64,000 nt of DNA from Rhinopomastus cyanomelas. Lineage: Eukaryota; Chordata; Aves; Bucerotiformes; Rhinopomastidae. Below are positions 1-12,249 of this stretch, one piece after another. The notes below the pieces were generated by a model, which ran no database searches, was not told where the DNA came from, and saw only the letters and a program-made list of their open reading frames with translations. The stretch covers positions 1 through 64,000 of the forward strand of contig VXBP01005052.1 of the NCBI GenBank assembly GCA_013400115.1, written 5' to 3'. How positions within the stretch are numbered: the first letter of the stretch is position 1; each line of letters starts with the position of its first letter. Made by a program: the position numbers and the translations under genes.

Positions 1-95
1 TTCTTTCCCAGCTCCAGAGCCCCAGCTGCCTCAGCTTTGCTCACCAGGGAGATGCTCCACTCTGTCCATCATCCCTGTGGCTCTGTGCTTGAAAC
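1..95 (-). repeat. CR1 fragment
   Basis: Antisense CR1 internal segment cut by the window edge; ends at ccctgtggctctgtg. Confidence 0.75.
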
Positions 96-655
96 ACTCC
101 TGACACACACACACTCTTGAAACACACTGCAGACTCTTCATTTCAAAGGCAGTTTTTGTTCCACAACCATGTGGAAGGTCAGTGCCTTCTGCTGTCAACG
201 TGCAGCATCAGGCCCTGTGTGAGCCAAGTGGAAACGTGGAGTAACTGAGCTGAGGTCACTGTTTAGCTTCTATAATTCAGGGCAGGTTTTGAGTCACTGT
301 TTCCAACTTCCAGCTGAACGCTGCACAATCCCCTTGGGCCACAGCCCTAGGAAAGCAGCACCTGTTGTTTAATTGGTTCATTAAGATGGTGCCACTCGGG
401 ATCCAGCCTGTCAGCAGCCTCAACCTGCCCAGAGCTCACATGCCTCAGCACATTTCTTCGTGGCAACACTGCACTTCTGCTGGATCCGTCCAGCTCCCAG
501 GACGTGCTTTTTGGAGCTAGCCTGCCCTTTTATGCCTAAAAATAATTGCAGGCGGGGTCTGCAATTGCTCAGACAAGTCGCAGCTCTCACACAGCTGCCT
601 CTGCACGGCTGGTGCTAGCACAGGCTCCGCTAGCACTGCAAGAAGGCTGTTAACA
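95..655. other. Non-repetitive flank
   Basis: No gene, repeat or motif recognised. Confidence 0.4.
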
Positions 656-697
656 AGTTGAGCGCCCCAAAGCCAGGCAGTGTCCACGGACACACGG

Positions 698-756
698 ACC
701 AGCTTGTGGAGCCTCCTTCCCTGGAGACATTTAAAACCCACCTGGCAATGTCCTTC
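698..756 (+). repeat. CR1 fragment, sense
   Basis: Sense stretch tgtggagcctccttccctgg with the gagacattt motif, joined directly to an antisense copy. Confidence 0.65.
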
Positions 757-1440
757 CAGGGCTCTGCCACCCTCACAGGGAAAAAGTTCCACAGATTGAT
801 GTGGAACCTCCTCTGTTCCCACTCACACCCACTGCCCCTTGTCCTGTCACTGGGTGCCCCTGAGCAGAGCCTGGCTCCATCCTCCTGACACCCACCCTTC
901 TCACATTTATCCACACTCATGGGGTCACCCCTCAGGCTCCTTTTTCCCAGCTCCAGAGCCCCAGCTCCCTCAGCCTTTCCTCACCAGGGAGCTGCTCCCC
1001 TCCCTCCATCACCCCAGTGGCTCTGCGCTGGGCTCTCGCCAGCAGCTCCGTGTCCTTCTGGAGCTGAGGAGTCCACAGCTGGACACAAGATTCCAGATGT
1101 GGCCTCACCAGGGCAGAGCAGAGGGGGAGAAGAACCTCTCTCAATCTACTAACCACCCCCTTCTGATCCACCCCAGGACGCTGTTGGCCTTCTTGGTCAC
1201 CAGGGCCAGTTGCTGGCTCCTGACCACCCTGCTGGCCACCAGCACCCCCAGGTCCCTTTCTCCTCCGCTGCTCTCCAACAGGTCAATCCTCAGCCTCTCC
1301 TGGTCCCTGGGGCTGCTCTTGCCCAGGTGCCAGCCTCTGCACTGCCCTGGTTAGACTCCTGCTGTTCCATTGGGGATCTGGGTGTTGTGCAGCCTTTGTG
1401 CTGGCTTCTTCCCTCAGCCAAGTGTCCACCCTGACCAGCT
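757..1440 (-). repeat. CR1 fragment, long
   Basis: Antisense from the gggctctg motif through the aatggcatcc-equivalent region; about 680 bp, reaching toward the end of CR1 ORF2. Confidence 0.8.
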
Positions 1441-1963
1441 CTCCCAGCAGGAGGCCACAGGTTCTCCCTGCCTGCTGAGGGTGGTGGGTGCCCAGCTCTG
1501 CTGGGATCTGTGCTGAAGCAACCTGAGAGGTGCTGAGTCCAGGAGTGAGACCTGCTGAAAGACACAAGAAGCCCGAGGGTGAGGAGACGCCGGGAGAGCC
1601 AAGAAAACTCCTAGGGAGTGGTGGAGCTGAACCAACAGAATTCTTTCCCAGGCACATGGCTGACACCTGAAATAATAAAAACACCTTTTGGGGATGGCTG
1701 AGGCCTGGGAAAGCCAAACAAATCTGCTGGGGCTTTGCTGTAGGCAGCGGCTCAGAGACACCCGGGGCCCTGCTGCACGAACACGATGTCTGAACGCCAC
1801 AGAACTCGATGAAGATGGGATTCTGTTGGCAGGAGGGGCTGTGCCTGTGCGATGCCCACAGCCGCGGTGCGTTTGTCACCGCTGGAGGAGAGGGCTTGCA
1901 CATCTCCAGAGCAGGGGGATCGCCTCCTTGCTCAGCCCTTGTGGAGTACCTTAGTAACCACAC

Positions 1964-2396
1964 ACAGAACATTAGAGACTGGACGGACCTCGAGAGATCA
2001 TCCAGTCCCATCCCCTGCCACAGTCACACAGGAACAATCCGGGTGGGTTTGAAATGTCTCCAGAGAAGGAGACTCCACCACCCCCTTGGGCAGCCCCTGC
2101 CAGGGCTCTGGCACCCTCACTGGGAACAAGGTCCTTCTCACACTGATGTGGAACCTCCTCTGCTCCAGCTCACACCCGCTGCCCCTTGTCCTGTCACTGG
2201 GTGCCCCTGAGAAGAGCCTGGCACCCTCTTCCTGACACCCACCATTTCCATACTGATCAATAATCATGGGGTCACCCCTCAGGCTCCTCTTCTCAGCTCA
2301 AGATCCCCAGCTCCCTCAGCCTTTCCTCAGCAGGGAGCCGGAAAAGAGGAGGTTCCACATCAATCTGTGGTCCCTTCCAATCCCTAATGTTCTGTG
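1964..2396 (-). repeat. CR1 copy with inverted end
   Basis: Antisense 1964-2338 from the 3' tail; then 2343-2396 is sense (gaggaggttccacatcaatc, then the tail to gttctgtgaa). Confidence 0.8.
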
Positions 2397-2785
2397 AAGC
2401 TGCAGCTCTGTGATGGGGACCGCGATGCAGAGACATGTGAAAGTGTTAACTTGAGCTCAGCGCAACGCAAACATCGCTGGACTGCTTCCAGAGCAGGCGC
2501 AGGACATCTGTGTGCTGCTGCCAACGGCCGGGCTCGGGCTCTCACAGCTCAGGAATCCCTCTGCCACGGGGAAGGCAGCCCGCGAAGGCATGTGCAGCCG
2601 CTCAGCGGAGGAGCGGCTGGGTGAAGAAACAAGCCAGCAGCAGGAACAATAGCAGCATTCAGCCTTGAGCAGCGCGGTCTGAGAGCACGGGACTGCGCAT
2701 GGGGATGGACAGGAGTCACTGCACGTGTGTCCCAGGCTACTTAGGGCCCCGAGAAGGATCCAGGCTGCAGCTGGATGATGCTGTG

Positions 2786-2905
2786 TCACAGAATCACATT
2801 GGAAGGGACCTCCAAAGATCCCCCAGTCCAATCCCTCTGCCACGGCAGGATCCCCTAGATCCGGTCGCACAGGACCAGGGCCGGGCGGGTCTGACCCGTC
2901 CAGCT
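2786..2905 (-). repeat. CR1 3' end
   Basis: Antisense tail cacagaatcaca plus about 100 bp, diverged. Confidence 0.8.
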
Positions 2906-3621
2906 TTAGGGGTCTCGTTAGATGGCAAGCGCTGCGTCCTCACGCTGCAGGAGTCGAACGTCTCGGCCGGGGCTGTGTCTGTCGCCCAGCTGCTGTCTCG
3001 CGACAGGTTCCGCAGGCGTGGGGCACCGTCGCTGCTCTCTGCAGATGCTCTGTGAAAGCAAAGCACAAAGAATCTCCAGACCTGGGCTGCAGGGGGAACA
3101 GTGGAAGGGCCGAGGTGTCGTGTTTGCAGGGTAAACGCACTGGAGAGACAAAAGCAGACCCTCTCTCGAGTCCTGGTGGAAAGGGCCTTGCGTACCTACC
3201 ACGTGCGGCCACCAGCACTGCCCAGGTGGACGGGGATGGCGTCGAGGCTGGAGGTGATGCTCCTTTGGGCTCCTTTGCCATGCACTGCTGCCGCTCTAGC
3301 TGGCTCCGAAGTGCTGCTCTGGGAACAAGGGCTGGTTGCCGGGTTGCCGGCAGGCTGAGCCCTGCCAGCCCACTCATTTCCAACAGCTGCGCTGAGGGGC
3401 ACTGAGCTGCAGTATCTGAGAAGCAGTCACTGGACCTGCAGCCCCAGTAGCCACCAGCTGCAAACCAGCTCACAAACCCTGCCCCGTCACGTCTCCCAAA
3501 GGTGCTTTCTGGAGCAAACCCGGGGCTTGGAGCACTTCAGCTGAGAAGGATGAGAGCTGCCTCGTGAACTCGCAGGCTGCCTTACAGAGGTGACGCTCAG
3601 TGTGTAGAAGAAAAGGGCACT

Positions 3622-3715
3622 CCAGGGGATCCTGCTGTGGCCATGGGACTGGGCAGGATGATCCTCTGAGGTCCCCTCTAACCCCTGATGTTCTGTGGTA
3701 CTGTGATTCTGTGGC
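3622..3715 (+). repeat. CR1 3' end
   Basis: Sense, from ccaggggatcctgctgtgg to the tail tactgtgattctgtgg. Confidence 0.8.
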
Positions 3716-4244
3716 ACAAGGAGCTCTGCAGCACATGATCACCGCAGGGTTCTCAGTGTTAAACCCAGCATCACTAACTCGGGCCACCGCACACCACCGG
3801 TGCTTCTGCTGCACCCATGTGCTCCAGAGACACAGAGGCTGTGCCTCGTATCGCCGGCTCCACAGCCTTACTCTTCTGCCTCCTGTGAACTGATCTGCCT
3901 CTGCCGAGGCCAGCTCTGCCCCTAAGAGCAGGGTGAGACCCCTGAGCCTGAGGGCTCTTCACTCCACTGGTGACGCACCCAGGAAAACGTTGTCCTCGGT
4001 GACATCTCACCTCCCTTGGTCCTGCCTTTTGCCCCTAAAAGCCTTGTGGTAGGTGTCCAGACCTACCACCCCGCGGTAAACACAGAGGCTGCTTCGGCTG
4101 TGAGTGGGGGCTCTGGGGGCACCAGTGTGATGCTGTGGTGCTGCTGCTGCACATGGGGTGCTGCCAGAGCAGGAGCTGGGAGACACAAGGCTTGGGAGGA
4201 ACACTCTTCCATGGTACCAGGGCAGCTGGAGTATCACTTGTCCC

Positions 4245-4665
4245 AGGTGTTGATCTTCCTTGGGAAGGAGAGATGGAGAGAGTTGGGGCTGGTTAGCTGG
4301 AGGAAGAGGAAGCTGAGGGGAGCCCTCATCGCTCTCTACAGCCACCTGAAAGGACCCTGCAGAGATGTTGGTGCTGGGCTCTGCTCACAGGTCAGTAGTG
4401 ACAGAAGCAGAGGGAAGGGCTTCCAGCTCCAACAGGGGAGGGTCAGACTGGCCATCAGGAAGAGATTCTTCCTGGAGAGAGTGGTCAGGGACTGGGATGG
4501 GCTGCTCATGCTGGGGGTTGAGTCCCCACCTCTGGATGAGTTTAAAAGTCACTGAGATGTGGTGTTGGGGGATCAGGTTTAGGGGTGACCTTGCAGAGTG
4601 GGGTTGCTGGTTGGACTCGATGGTCCCAGGGGTCTTTTCCAACCTGAATGGTTCTGTGACTCTGA
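4245..4665 (+). repeat. CR1 3' end, second subfamily
   Basis: Sense; carries gagagagttggggctg, gagattcttcctggagagag and the tail ggttctgtgactctg. Same subfamily as 17308, 43745 and 60365. Confidence 0.85.
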
Positions 4666-5284
4666 CCCAGCCTGGGGGCACTGGCCTAAGAGACTGGATG
4701 AAACTAGACTGAAGACAGTCAACGCTGAGGCCATTCTCCTGGCAGACGTGGGAAGCTCACTCTGGGTCAGAGCATCCCCGTGGGTCATCCTACTGAGCAC
4801 AGCCCCGGGAGCACCAACCCCCTGGCCCTCACTCAGAGGTGAGGAAGGGGCAGTGTGGTTTCAGACGGTGGGTGTGCTGCCTGTGCAGAGCGGGTTTGTT
4901 GCTGCTCATAAGGGATGCAGGAATGCTCCCTGCCCTGGCCAGCCCCCAGCAGCATGCCTTGCGCATTAGCAGCTGATGCCGGAATGCCCGTTCCCAGGGC
5001 AACTCCTAACCCCCCATCGCGCGGAGCCAGCCCCCGCCTTTGTGCAGCCCGGGCTGGAGGCTGCTCTGTGGGGTGATGTAATGCCCTGTGTGCAAACCCG
5101 GCCGGGGCCACCGGGGCCACTTGGAAAGCCCTTCCTGACTTCAAAGGACGGGTGGCCTGACTCCCACTAAGGCTGCCGAGCTCAGCCCTGCACCTTCCCT
5201 GGGCCATACTCCACCTCCCTACCACCCCTCTGCCCTGGCAGGAGAGAGGCAGGAGCTCTGCTGTGGGCAGCAGGCAAGATGAAG

Positions 5285-5424
5285 TGACCTGAGCTTCCAC
5301 CAGGGGAGGTTTAGATTGGATGTTAGGAAAACTGGTTCACTGAGAGAGTGGCCTGGCACTGGAACAGGCTGCCCAGAGAAGTGGTGGAGTCCCAGCCCTG
5401 GAGGTGTTCAAAAACCATGTAGAT
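5285..5424 (+). repeat. CR1 fragment, third type
   Basis: Sense, gaggtttagattggatgtta through ctggaggtgttcaaaaacca; its 3' end abuts the next, inverted copy. Confidence 0.8.
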
Positions 5425-5612
5425 CATAGAATCATCCTGGCAGGAAAGGACCTCCAGGATCATCCAGCCCAGCCCTCAGCCCAACAGCTCCCCAACCCTA
5501 CACCATGGCCTCAGGTGCTCGAGCTACTCGGTTTTCAAACCCCTCCAGGGATGGGGACTCCACGACCTCCCTGGGCAGCCTCTTCCAGTGCCCAGCCACC
5601 CTCTCAGGATAG
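5425..5612 (-). repeat. CR1 3' end, inverted
   Basis: Antisense tail atcatagaatcatcctgg; tail-to-tail with the preceding copy. Confidence 0.8.
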
Positions 5613-5639
5613 AGCTGCTTCTGGCACTTCAGCAGAATT

Positions 5640-5706
5640 TAGTGGGTTGACCGTTGGACTTGAAGAGCTTAGAGGCCTTTTCCAACCCTGGTGATTCTGT
5701 GGTTCA
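5640..5706 (+). repeat. CR1 3' tip
   Basis: Sense, gttggacttgaagag through the tail ggtgattctgtggt. Confidence 0.7.
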
Positions 5707-5805
5707 GTATGTCTATGGTTCCGTGTCTCAGGAGCTCCTACCAGGGCGCCAGCCCACCCTGCTCACCCACACATCCTCACCTGTACGTCTGGGGTGCAGT
5801 CAGGA

Positions 5806-6057
5806 GGCAGTGGGTGTGAGCTGGAGCAGAGGAGGTTCCACATCAACATGAGAAGGACCTTCTTCCCAGGGAGGGTGCCAGAGCCCTGGCAGGGGCTGCC
5901 CAGGGGGGCTGTGGAGTCTCCTTCTCTGGAGACATTTCAAACCCACCCGGACTGTTCCTGTGTGACTGGATCTAGGGGATCCTGCTGTGGCAGGGGGTTG
6001 GGCTGGATGATCTTTCAAGGTCCCGTCCCATCCCTCTGTGCCCCCGTGATTCTGCGG
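5806..6057 (+). repeat. CR1 3' end
   Basis: Sense, main subfamily; from ggcagtgggtgtgagctgg to the tail cgtgattctgcgg. Confidence 0.88.
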
Positions 6058-6402
6058 CCGTGCACAGCCTTCAGGCTCTGTTGCTGTTAAGGATCAAACT
6101 GCAGACCCACTGCTGGCGGCGGTGCTGCAATCCCAGCGCAGCCCGTCCGTAGGTGGGGAGCAGAAACCAGGCAGAGGGGAGGCTCCAAGAAAGAGCGATG
6201 GCTGCCTCGGCGCATAATGCCTTTGATAGGCGGCTCTAAACTCCTGTCGGGGTCACAGGGTTAATCCCTTGGCAGCCACAGGCCCCTGTCTGCTGAGCAG
6301 GGACAATATGGTTAGCGTTTGTGGAAGGGAGTTAGATGTCTCTGTCAGCGCAGCCTCCACCTGGCAGACGCAGCCCTCCCTCCGCTTTCACGACCTGCCG
6401 CC

Positions 6403-6446
6403 TTTCGAGGTCCCTTCCAATCCCCAATGTCCTGTGATCCTGTGAT
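6403..6446 (+). repeat. CR1 3' tip
   Basis: About 45 bp of sense tail only (tttcgaggtcccttccaatc). Confidence 0.7.
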
Positions 6447-6650
6447 AGTGTCAGAAATAGACATGACGTGTCAGGCTAGATTAATCCCGTGGGCAATTCC
6501 AATCATCTCAGTGCCATCACTTCATGGAGATGCTAATCCTCACTGTGGCCCTTTTTTCTCCTCTCACCCCCCATCTCGCAGCCGAGAGGCAGCATGACAC
6601 AGCACACACAGGCACCTCTTCTCTTCCATTAAAACTGTGCCCTCATTTTC

Positions 6651-7198
6651 ACAGAATCACAGAACGTTAGGGACTGGAAGGGACCTCGAGAGACCAGCCA
6701 GCCCCATCCCCTACCACAGCAGGATCCCCTGGATCCAGTCGCATGGGAGCAGTCCAGGTGGGTTTGAAACGTCTCCAGAGAAGGAGACTCCACAACCCCC
6801 TGGGCAGCCCCTGCCAGGGCTCTGGCACCCTCACTGGCAAGAAGGTCCTTCTCACACTGATGTGGAATCTCCTCTGCTCCAGCTCACACCCACTGCCCCT
6901 TGTCCTGTCACTGGGTGCCCCTGAGCAGAGCCTGGCTCCATCCTCCTCACACCCACCCTTCACACACTGATCAACATCCATGGGGTCACCAAGTTCAGAC
7001 TCCTTTATCCCAGCTCAAGAGCCCCAGCTCCCTCAGCCTTTCCTCACTAGGGAGCTGCTCCCCTCCCTTCAATGTCTGTGGCTCTGTGCTGGGCTCTCTC
7101 CAGCAGCTCTGCATCCTTCTGGAACTGGGGAGCCCACAGCTGGACACAGGATTCCAGCTGCGATCTCAGCAGGGCAGAGCAGAGGGGCAGGAGAAGAG
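6651..7198 (-). repeat. CR1 3' end, 550 bp
   Basis: Antisense, full tail cacagaatcacagaacgtta, near-continuous to the gagcagaggggcag region. Confidence 0.9.
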
Positions 7199-7199
7199 G

Positions 7200-8580
7200 T
7201 CTGCAACAACCTGTTGTGCAAGACAATCATTTCTTAGAGGCTTTGTGCAGCCACAGCAAGTTCAGACTTTCCTGAGGATTCATTTCATGCCCTCTTGTCT
7301 GTCAATAACCCTGAGATTAACCCTTTCTCTAGGAGCAGCTGCCCTATTCGCCTTTGATTTGCCATTGATTCCCTCTACCTACCTCCCGACCCTCTGCATG
7401 TTGAATGCCTGGAATTGCTGGCTTCTGAGTCATCCTCTCATGACTTGATGGGTTGGGAGCCTGCTTCAGCTCCTCAGCATCTTCAGTGAGGACTCCTTTT
7501 GTTTCTAGACTCTGCCAACAACCCCTTTCACTCCAAGCCCGGGGGCTGCTTGTGAACTAGGTCACAAACACCAGCAGCAAAGTTGTCTCCTGCGGGCATT
7601 GCAGCGGTTACTGTGAGAAGAGGAGAGGGATCTGTGTGCAGGACTGTGAAGGCAAACCCCCCGTTTGCGTGAGCTTCCCTGTTTGCAGGGGTCTCTGCCT
7701 CGGGCAGGGCTCTGCGTCGGCCCTTTCAGGGGCTTCTGCTTTCTGCATTTGCTGCAGCGAGACGCTGGCTGGTGGGAGCCCTTCGACCAACCCCTCTCCG
7801 GCTCCCACGTTACGGAGTAAGCTGGGGGAAATCGCTTATCTGCGCTGCGAGAGGCAGAGCTGGAGCCGATGCTTTGAAAGCTGCGGCAGTAATTCCTGGG
7901 GACACGGATCTCTTCGGTCTCCAGCGCTTTGATGTCTCCTTCACAAACAAGAGGCACACGCTATCTCCTGTCCTGCCGTTTTCACGCTGCCGCTTGCTTT
8001 CTCTCAGCTGACACACAAAACCCGTCAGTCCAGGGGGGCAGCTGAGCCGGGTAACGACCGTGCTGCTAACGAGGGCGGCCGTCCCTGACACCCTGCCCTA
8101 CGCCACTCCGGCCAGAGCCTGGCTGGGCACAGCAGCTGCGCATGACCACACTTTCCTTACTCTCCCGATGAGGATCTGTGGGGAGGAAACAAGCCCCAAG
8201 GTGGGAGGGAATGGTGAGGACATCAGGTGAAGGAGGGGTGCCATGGGTAACACCCCGTCCCCTCAGCCTAGACATGGTTCTTGGATGCTGTGGCAGCGGA
8301 AGGCCGCTGAGACAGAAAGCTGAGCTACAGGTCTGAGGAACCAAAACATGATCAGAAAGCCGCGAAGCACAGAGCACCTGTGCAGAGCTCAGGTTCTGCA
8401 CTAGCTGTCAGGGGGACACAAAGTCCCACTGTGAGCTCTGCACAGTGCTGGCCCTGCTGCAGGGTTCCCACACGGCATTGGGCAGGTTCAGGAAGAACGA
8501 GCTCAACACCAGAGCCTACGGCTGGCAGCAGATTTCCTGTCCTTGCATCCAATCCCACAGCCCACGCTGGAAACAGAGGA
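7200..8580. other. Non-repetitive flank upstream of FRMD1
   Basis: No exon or CR1 copy recognised. Several open frames of 60-130 codons on both strands have no identifiable domain. Confidence 0.4.
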
Positions 8581-8582
8581 GA

Positions 8583-8660
8583 TCACAGAATCACAGAACA
8601 TTAGGGATTGGAAGGTGGGTTGCACTATATGGACCTCAGAGGTCCCTTCCACCCCCTGTG
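8583..8660. repeat. Tail-to-tail CR1 tips
   Basis: Antisense tip (acagaatcacagaacattag) running into a different sense tip (gggttgcactatatgga, ggtcccttccacc). Confidence 0.65.
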
Positions 8661-8899
8661 AACAGACAAGGACTGAACCCTGGCCGTCGGGGGTCACCTC
8701 TATTCCGGCAGGTTCCGTGCTCAGACAGCGGGTGATGCCGCCAGTGCCTCCTCCCCGAGAACAGCTGAGGGCAGAGGAAGGCGAAGGGTCAGCTCCGAGC
8801 AGCCCCCATGCCCGCAGCACAGTCCCACCGGGAGCAGGCGGGGGCAGGCTGCCAGTGACGACGGCAGGGCTGGGGTGGCATCCTTGCAGCAGCAAGGAC

Positions 8900-9720
8900 G
8901 GGACCCCTGAGGCCTGCCCGAGGCCTCCCTTCCTCCCTCTGTCCCTCCGTCTCTCGCCCAGGTGCCCGAGTGCCCCCACCGAGCTCCTGCAGACCGCCCC
9001 CGGCTCGACCCAAGCGCCCCTCCCCGCTGAGATTGACGGCAGCGCTGGCCAACCGTGGGGCGCGCTGCGGGATGGCCCCGCCCGCTGCCTTCCTGGCTCC
9101 CCCAATCCGCGGAGGAAGCGGTGGGGCTGCAGGAGAAGGGCCGGGGCAGGCAGGACGGGGCGTGTCCGGCCCCGCCCCGCCTCCAGCCCCGGTCTTGCTC
9201 GACGCAGCGGGGTGCACCCGCCCCACCCAGGACGTGCTCGACTCGGCTCAGTGGGTGCTGGATGCGGTTGCGGAGAGAGCGGCGGAGCCCCAGGGCCACC
9301 CCGCGGTACGTGTGCGGGCTCCGCCGTCGGGCAGCGGCGCGAGGGGGGTCCCGCGGCTCCCGCGTCCATCTGGCAGCGGAGGGGAGTTGGGGGCGCGGTC
9401 CCGGTGGGCTGCCGCCCGACAAAGGACGGTGTCGGTTCCCGAGTGCGGGGCGGGAGCGGGGAGCGGCCCCGCGGGGGACCCGTGCAGCGTCCCGTGTGCC
9501 GCCCCAACGGGGCGGCTGCTCCGAGAGGGGCTGCGGGAGCAGAGGGGCAGGTTTGCGGGGAAAGGTTCAGCCGAGCCTCGCCAGCGCGTTCAGCTTCACC
9601 GTCGGAGCGGCCGTGAGCGGGGAGCTCCTGCAGACAGCGGCCGGGAAAACAGACACCGGGGGAAACGGGGCTCTGGAAGAGGATCGGCGCCCTGACGGCT
9701 TCTTCATCCTTCCCAGATGC
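8900..9720 (+). promoter_or_regulatory. CpG island, candidate FRMD1 promoter and non-coding first exon
   Basis: Dense CpG and GC content, unlike the flanks. Sp1-type GC boxes lie at 9076-9083 and 9170-9182. Plausible plus-strand splice donors follow at 9306 (gtacgt) and 9613 (gtgagc). FRMD1 needs an upstream non-coding exon, and this is the strongest promoter-like block before 15.2 kb. Which donor is used, and whether a minus-strand transcript also starts here, cannot be seen. Confidence 0.55.
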
Positions 9721-10628
9721 CGGCGGTCTCGCGGGTGCTAGAGCGTGTGGTTATGCGGAGTGCTGCGAGTTTCTGTGCGACGTGAGGGCCCTCCGTGGGG
9801 CTCCCGTGGGGTGGCAGGAGTCGGGGGCGCTTCCTGAGAGGCTCCTGCTTGGCCACCGCCTGTCTGGCAGGTACTGAGGAGACTGTTGCGGTCATGCTTG
9901 GGGCCAGCGCTGCCGATGGGATGCAGGTCCCTGCACCCCGTAACACCCCAGGCAGGGTGAGCCATGTGGGGCAGGTAGCCCGGCACTTGGACCTCCTCAA
10001 GTGTCTCTCACCCTCTCCTCAGAGGCAGCCTCAGGGGTGAAGTGAGAGGTTGAAGGCATCCCGTGGGGCTGGTTGGGGTGGTCTGACTGGAGGCAGACAT
10101 TCAGCTACCAGCACAGGACAGGCAGGGGAAGGAGATGAGTGCCCTGGCAGGTGAGGGGGTGTGTGTGCGTAACTCCATGTGTCTATCGGATACGGGAGGT
10201 GGGAGTGTCACGGGTAAAAGTTTCCCTGTTTCAGTTTCTCCACCTCTTGAATTCTTTCTTGGTCACAATTTACAAGGAAGAGCTTTGGGTTTCCTGTGCT
10301 AAGAAGTCGTCATCCTCTGCCTTGAGAGCTGTGTCTGCTCTGGCTGGGCAGTGACAGGCTCTCAGGTTAACTCCCCAGTGGCATTTAAAATGGACATCTG
10401 GTTTTTTCCACCACACCAGGGAACTGTAAGGTGTCGTCTGAACCTTGTCCCTTCTCCAGAGAAGCGCCGTGACGTGATGCCTGGGCCCTGACAATAAATA
10501 CTTCAGAAGCACAGGGAGCTTTCCCAGAGCAATCAGCGAGGAGGTGTTTCTGGTGCTGCTGATCTCTGGGCTGATGCTTTAAAGAAAGAGAAACAAATCC
10601 CTGATGTTTTGGGCAGTGGTTTCCCACT

Positions 10629-10696
10629 GTTTGTTTAGCTTTCATTTGTGAGTTTGTTTAGCTTTCATTTGTGAGTTTGTTTAGCTTTCATTTCAG
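10629..10696 (+). repeat. 23-bp tandem repeat, 3 copies
   Basis: Unit begins gtttgtttagctttcattt; starts at 10629, 10652 and 10675. The first two are identical, the third partial. Confidence 0.9.
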
Positions 10697-10755
10697 TTTT
10701 GTTTAATTCCTGGAAAACTTGGAGTGACAAGAAGCAGGCTTGCCCTGCTGTAGGT

Positions 10756-11205
10756 TCATAGAATCACAGAACATTAGGGATTGGAAGGGACCTGGAAAGA
10801 TCACCCAGTGCAATCCCCCTGCCACAGCAGGATCCCCTAGATCCAGTCACACAGGAACATACCCAGGTGGGTTTGAGATGTCTCCAGAGAAGGAGACTCC
10901 ACAACCCCCCTGGACAGCCCCTGCCACCTTCATGGGGAAGAAGGTCCTTCTCCGTATTTATGTGGAACCTCCTCTGTTCCAGCTCACACCCGCTGCCCCT
11001 TGTCCTGCCACTGGGTGCCCCTGAGCAGAGCCTGGCTCCATCCTCCTGGCACCCACCCTTCACATATTGATCCACATCCATGGGGTCACCCCTCTGGCTC
11101 CTTTTTCCGAGCCCCCTCAGCCTCTCCTCAGCAGGGAGATGCTCCCCTCCCTCCATCATCCCTGCGGCTCTGTGCTGGGCTCTCTCCAGCAGCTTCTGTG
11201 TCCTT
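10756..11205 (-). repeat. CR1 3' end
   Basis: Antisense, tail catagaatcacagaacatta; about 450 bp. Confidence 0.9.
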
Positions 11206-11839
11206 TGTTGTGTGACACCCAAAGGGTTCTGTTTTCAGCGTGGGCAGTGCTGAGGGTCCCTGTAGTCGCCCATGTTTTGGCCTCAGGTGAACGGTGCCAC
11301 GTTGGAAGAAAACAGAATCCTGAGGAGAAAATGGAAGGTTTTCTTGCAGAGATCACCTTCACAACGAAACAGCTGGAGAGGGACACAGAAGGGAGGGTGA
11401 GACGTGTATCAGCAAGAGCAGGTGGCACGATAGCCCTGCAGAACGCGAGCTGCTGTGGTAACTGCCAGGGGTTGTGAAAAGGCGCTGTCTGCGCTTCTCC
11501 GACGGGTTACTTTCCTCGGGGAGTTTTGTTCTTAAGCAGATTCTTATATGGGACTGATAAACTGGGTTAAACACCAGTGGCGAGAAGAAGTGCGTCACCT
11601 TTTAGTCCTGAAACAAGAAACCCCAAAGCCAGCGAACACGTTTGTGCGGGGCTTTGGAGTTCAGTCCCTCTCTAGCCGAGGAAGGGCTTAGCTGGCGGGT
11701 GAGGGCCAGGTTGCTTTGGGTTTGGGTTCCTGTGCTCCTCCGTAGAAGGGCAGAGCTGGTTCCGCTTTAAAGCTGCGATGCAGATAAAAAGAGGTCTGAG
11801 CCCAGCGGCTACCTCCGTAACGGTTAGTCGTGGCGAAGT

Positions 11840-12240
11840 CATTGCCCTGCTGTCCGTGCAGCGCAAGACCATGCGCATTGCTCGCATGCCTGCTGTGCTC
11901 CGGGGTTACTCCTCCGCTCTAGCGGGGAGCCCGGTGCTGCTGCACCGCTCCGGATGACCCGGGCAGCGGCTGGGGGGTTCTTTGCTAGCGGTGTGTGGTT
12001 AGCAACCAGCTGAGGACAAACAGTGCTCTCAGCCCTGCACAAGCCCTCTGTCGAGGGGGCTGCGCTGTGGGCAGTCGGAGGAGGAAGCAGTTTGGTTCAG
12101 CCCGTGGAGCTGCCTTTGCTGCGGGCGCTGCGCGCGTGAGCCCAGGAATAAGCTGGGCAGAGCTGCGTGCGGGTGGGGAGCGGAGGCAGCTCTCTGTGCC
12201 CAGCGGCTGCTCCCATTTATAATTTAAAGCCAGTGCTCTG
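11840..12240. other. Moderately CpG-rich segment upstream of FRMD1
   Basis: CpG-containing stretch with a possible donor gtgagc at about 12136 and an AT-rich ttataatttaaa patch near 12215. It could be an alternative FRMD1 first exon or promoter, but no coding feature is visible. Confidence 0.25.
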
Positions 12241-12249
12241 CGGAGTTGG

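Noticed and set aside
4245..4555. 179-codon frame resembling a conserved protein
   Set aside because: It is translated CR1 3' sequence, repeated with changes at 43745 and 44800.
8503..9616. 334- and 357-codon frames on both strands
   Set aside because: Both lie in the CpG island and overlap each other; low-complexity Pro/Arg/Gly composition and no domain.
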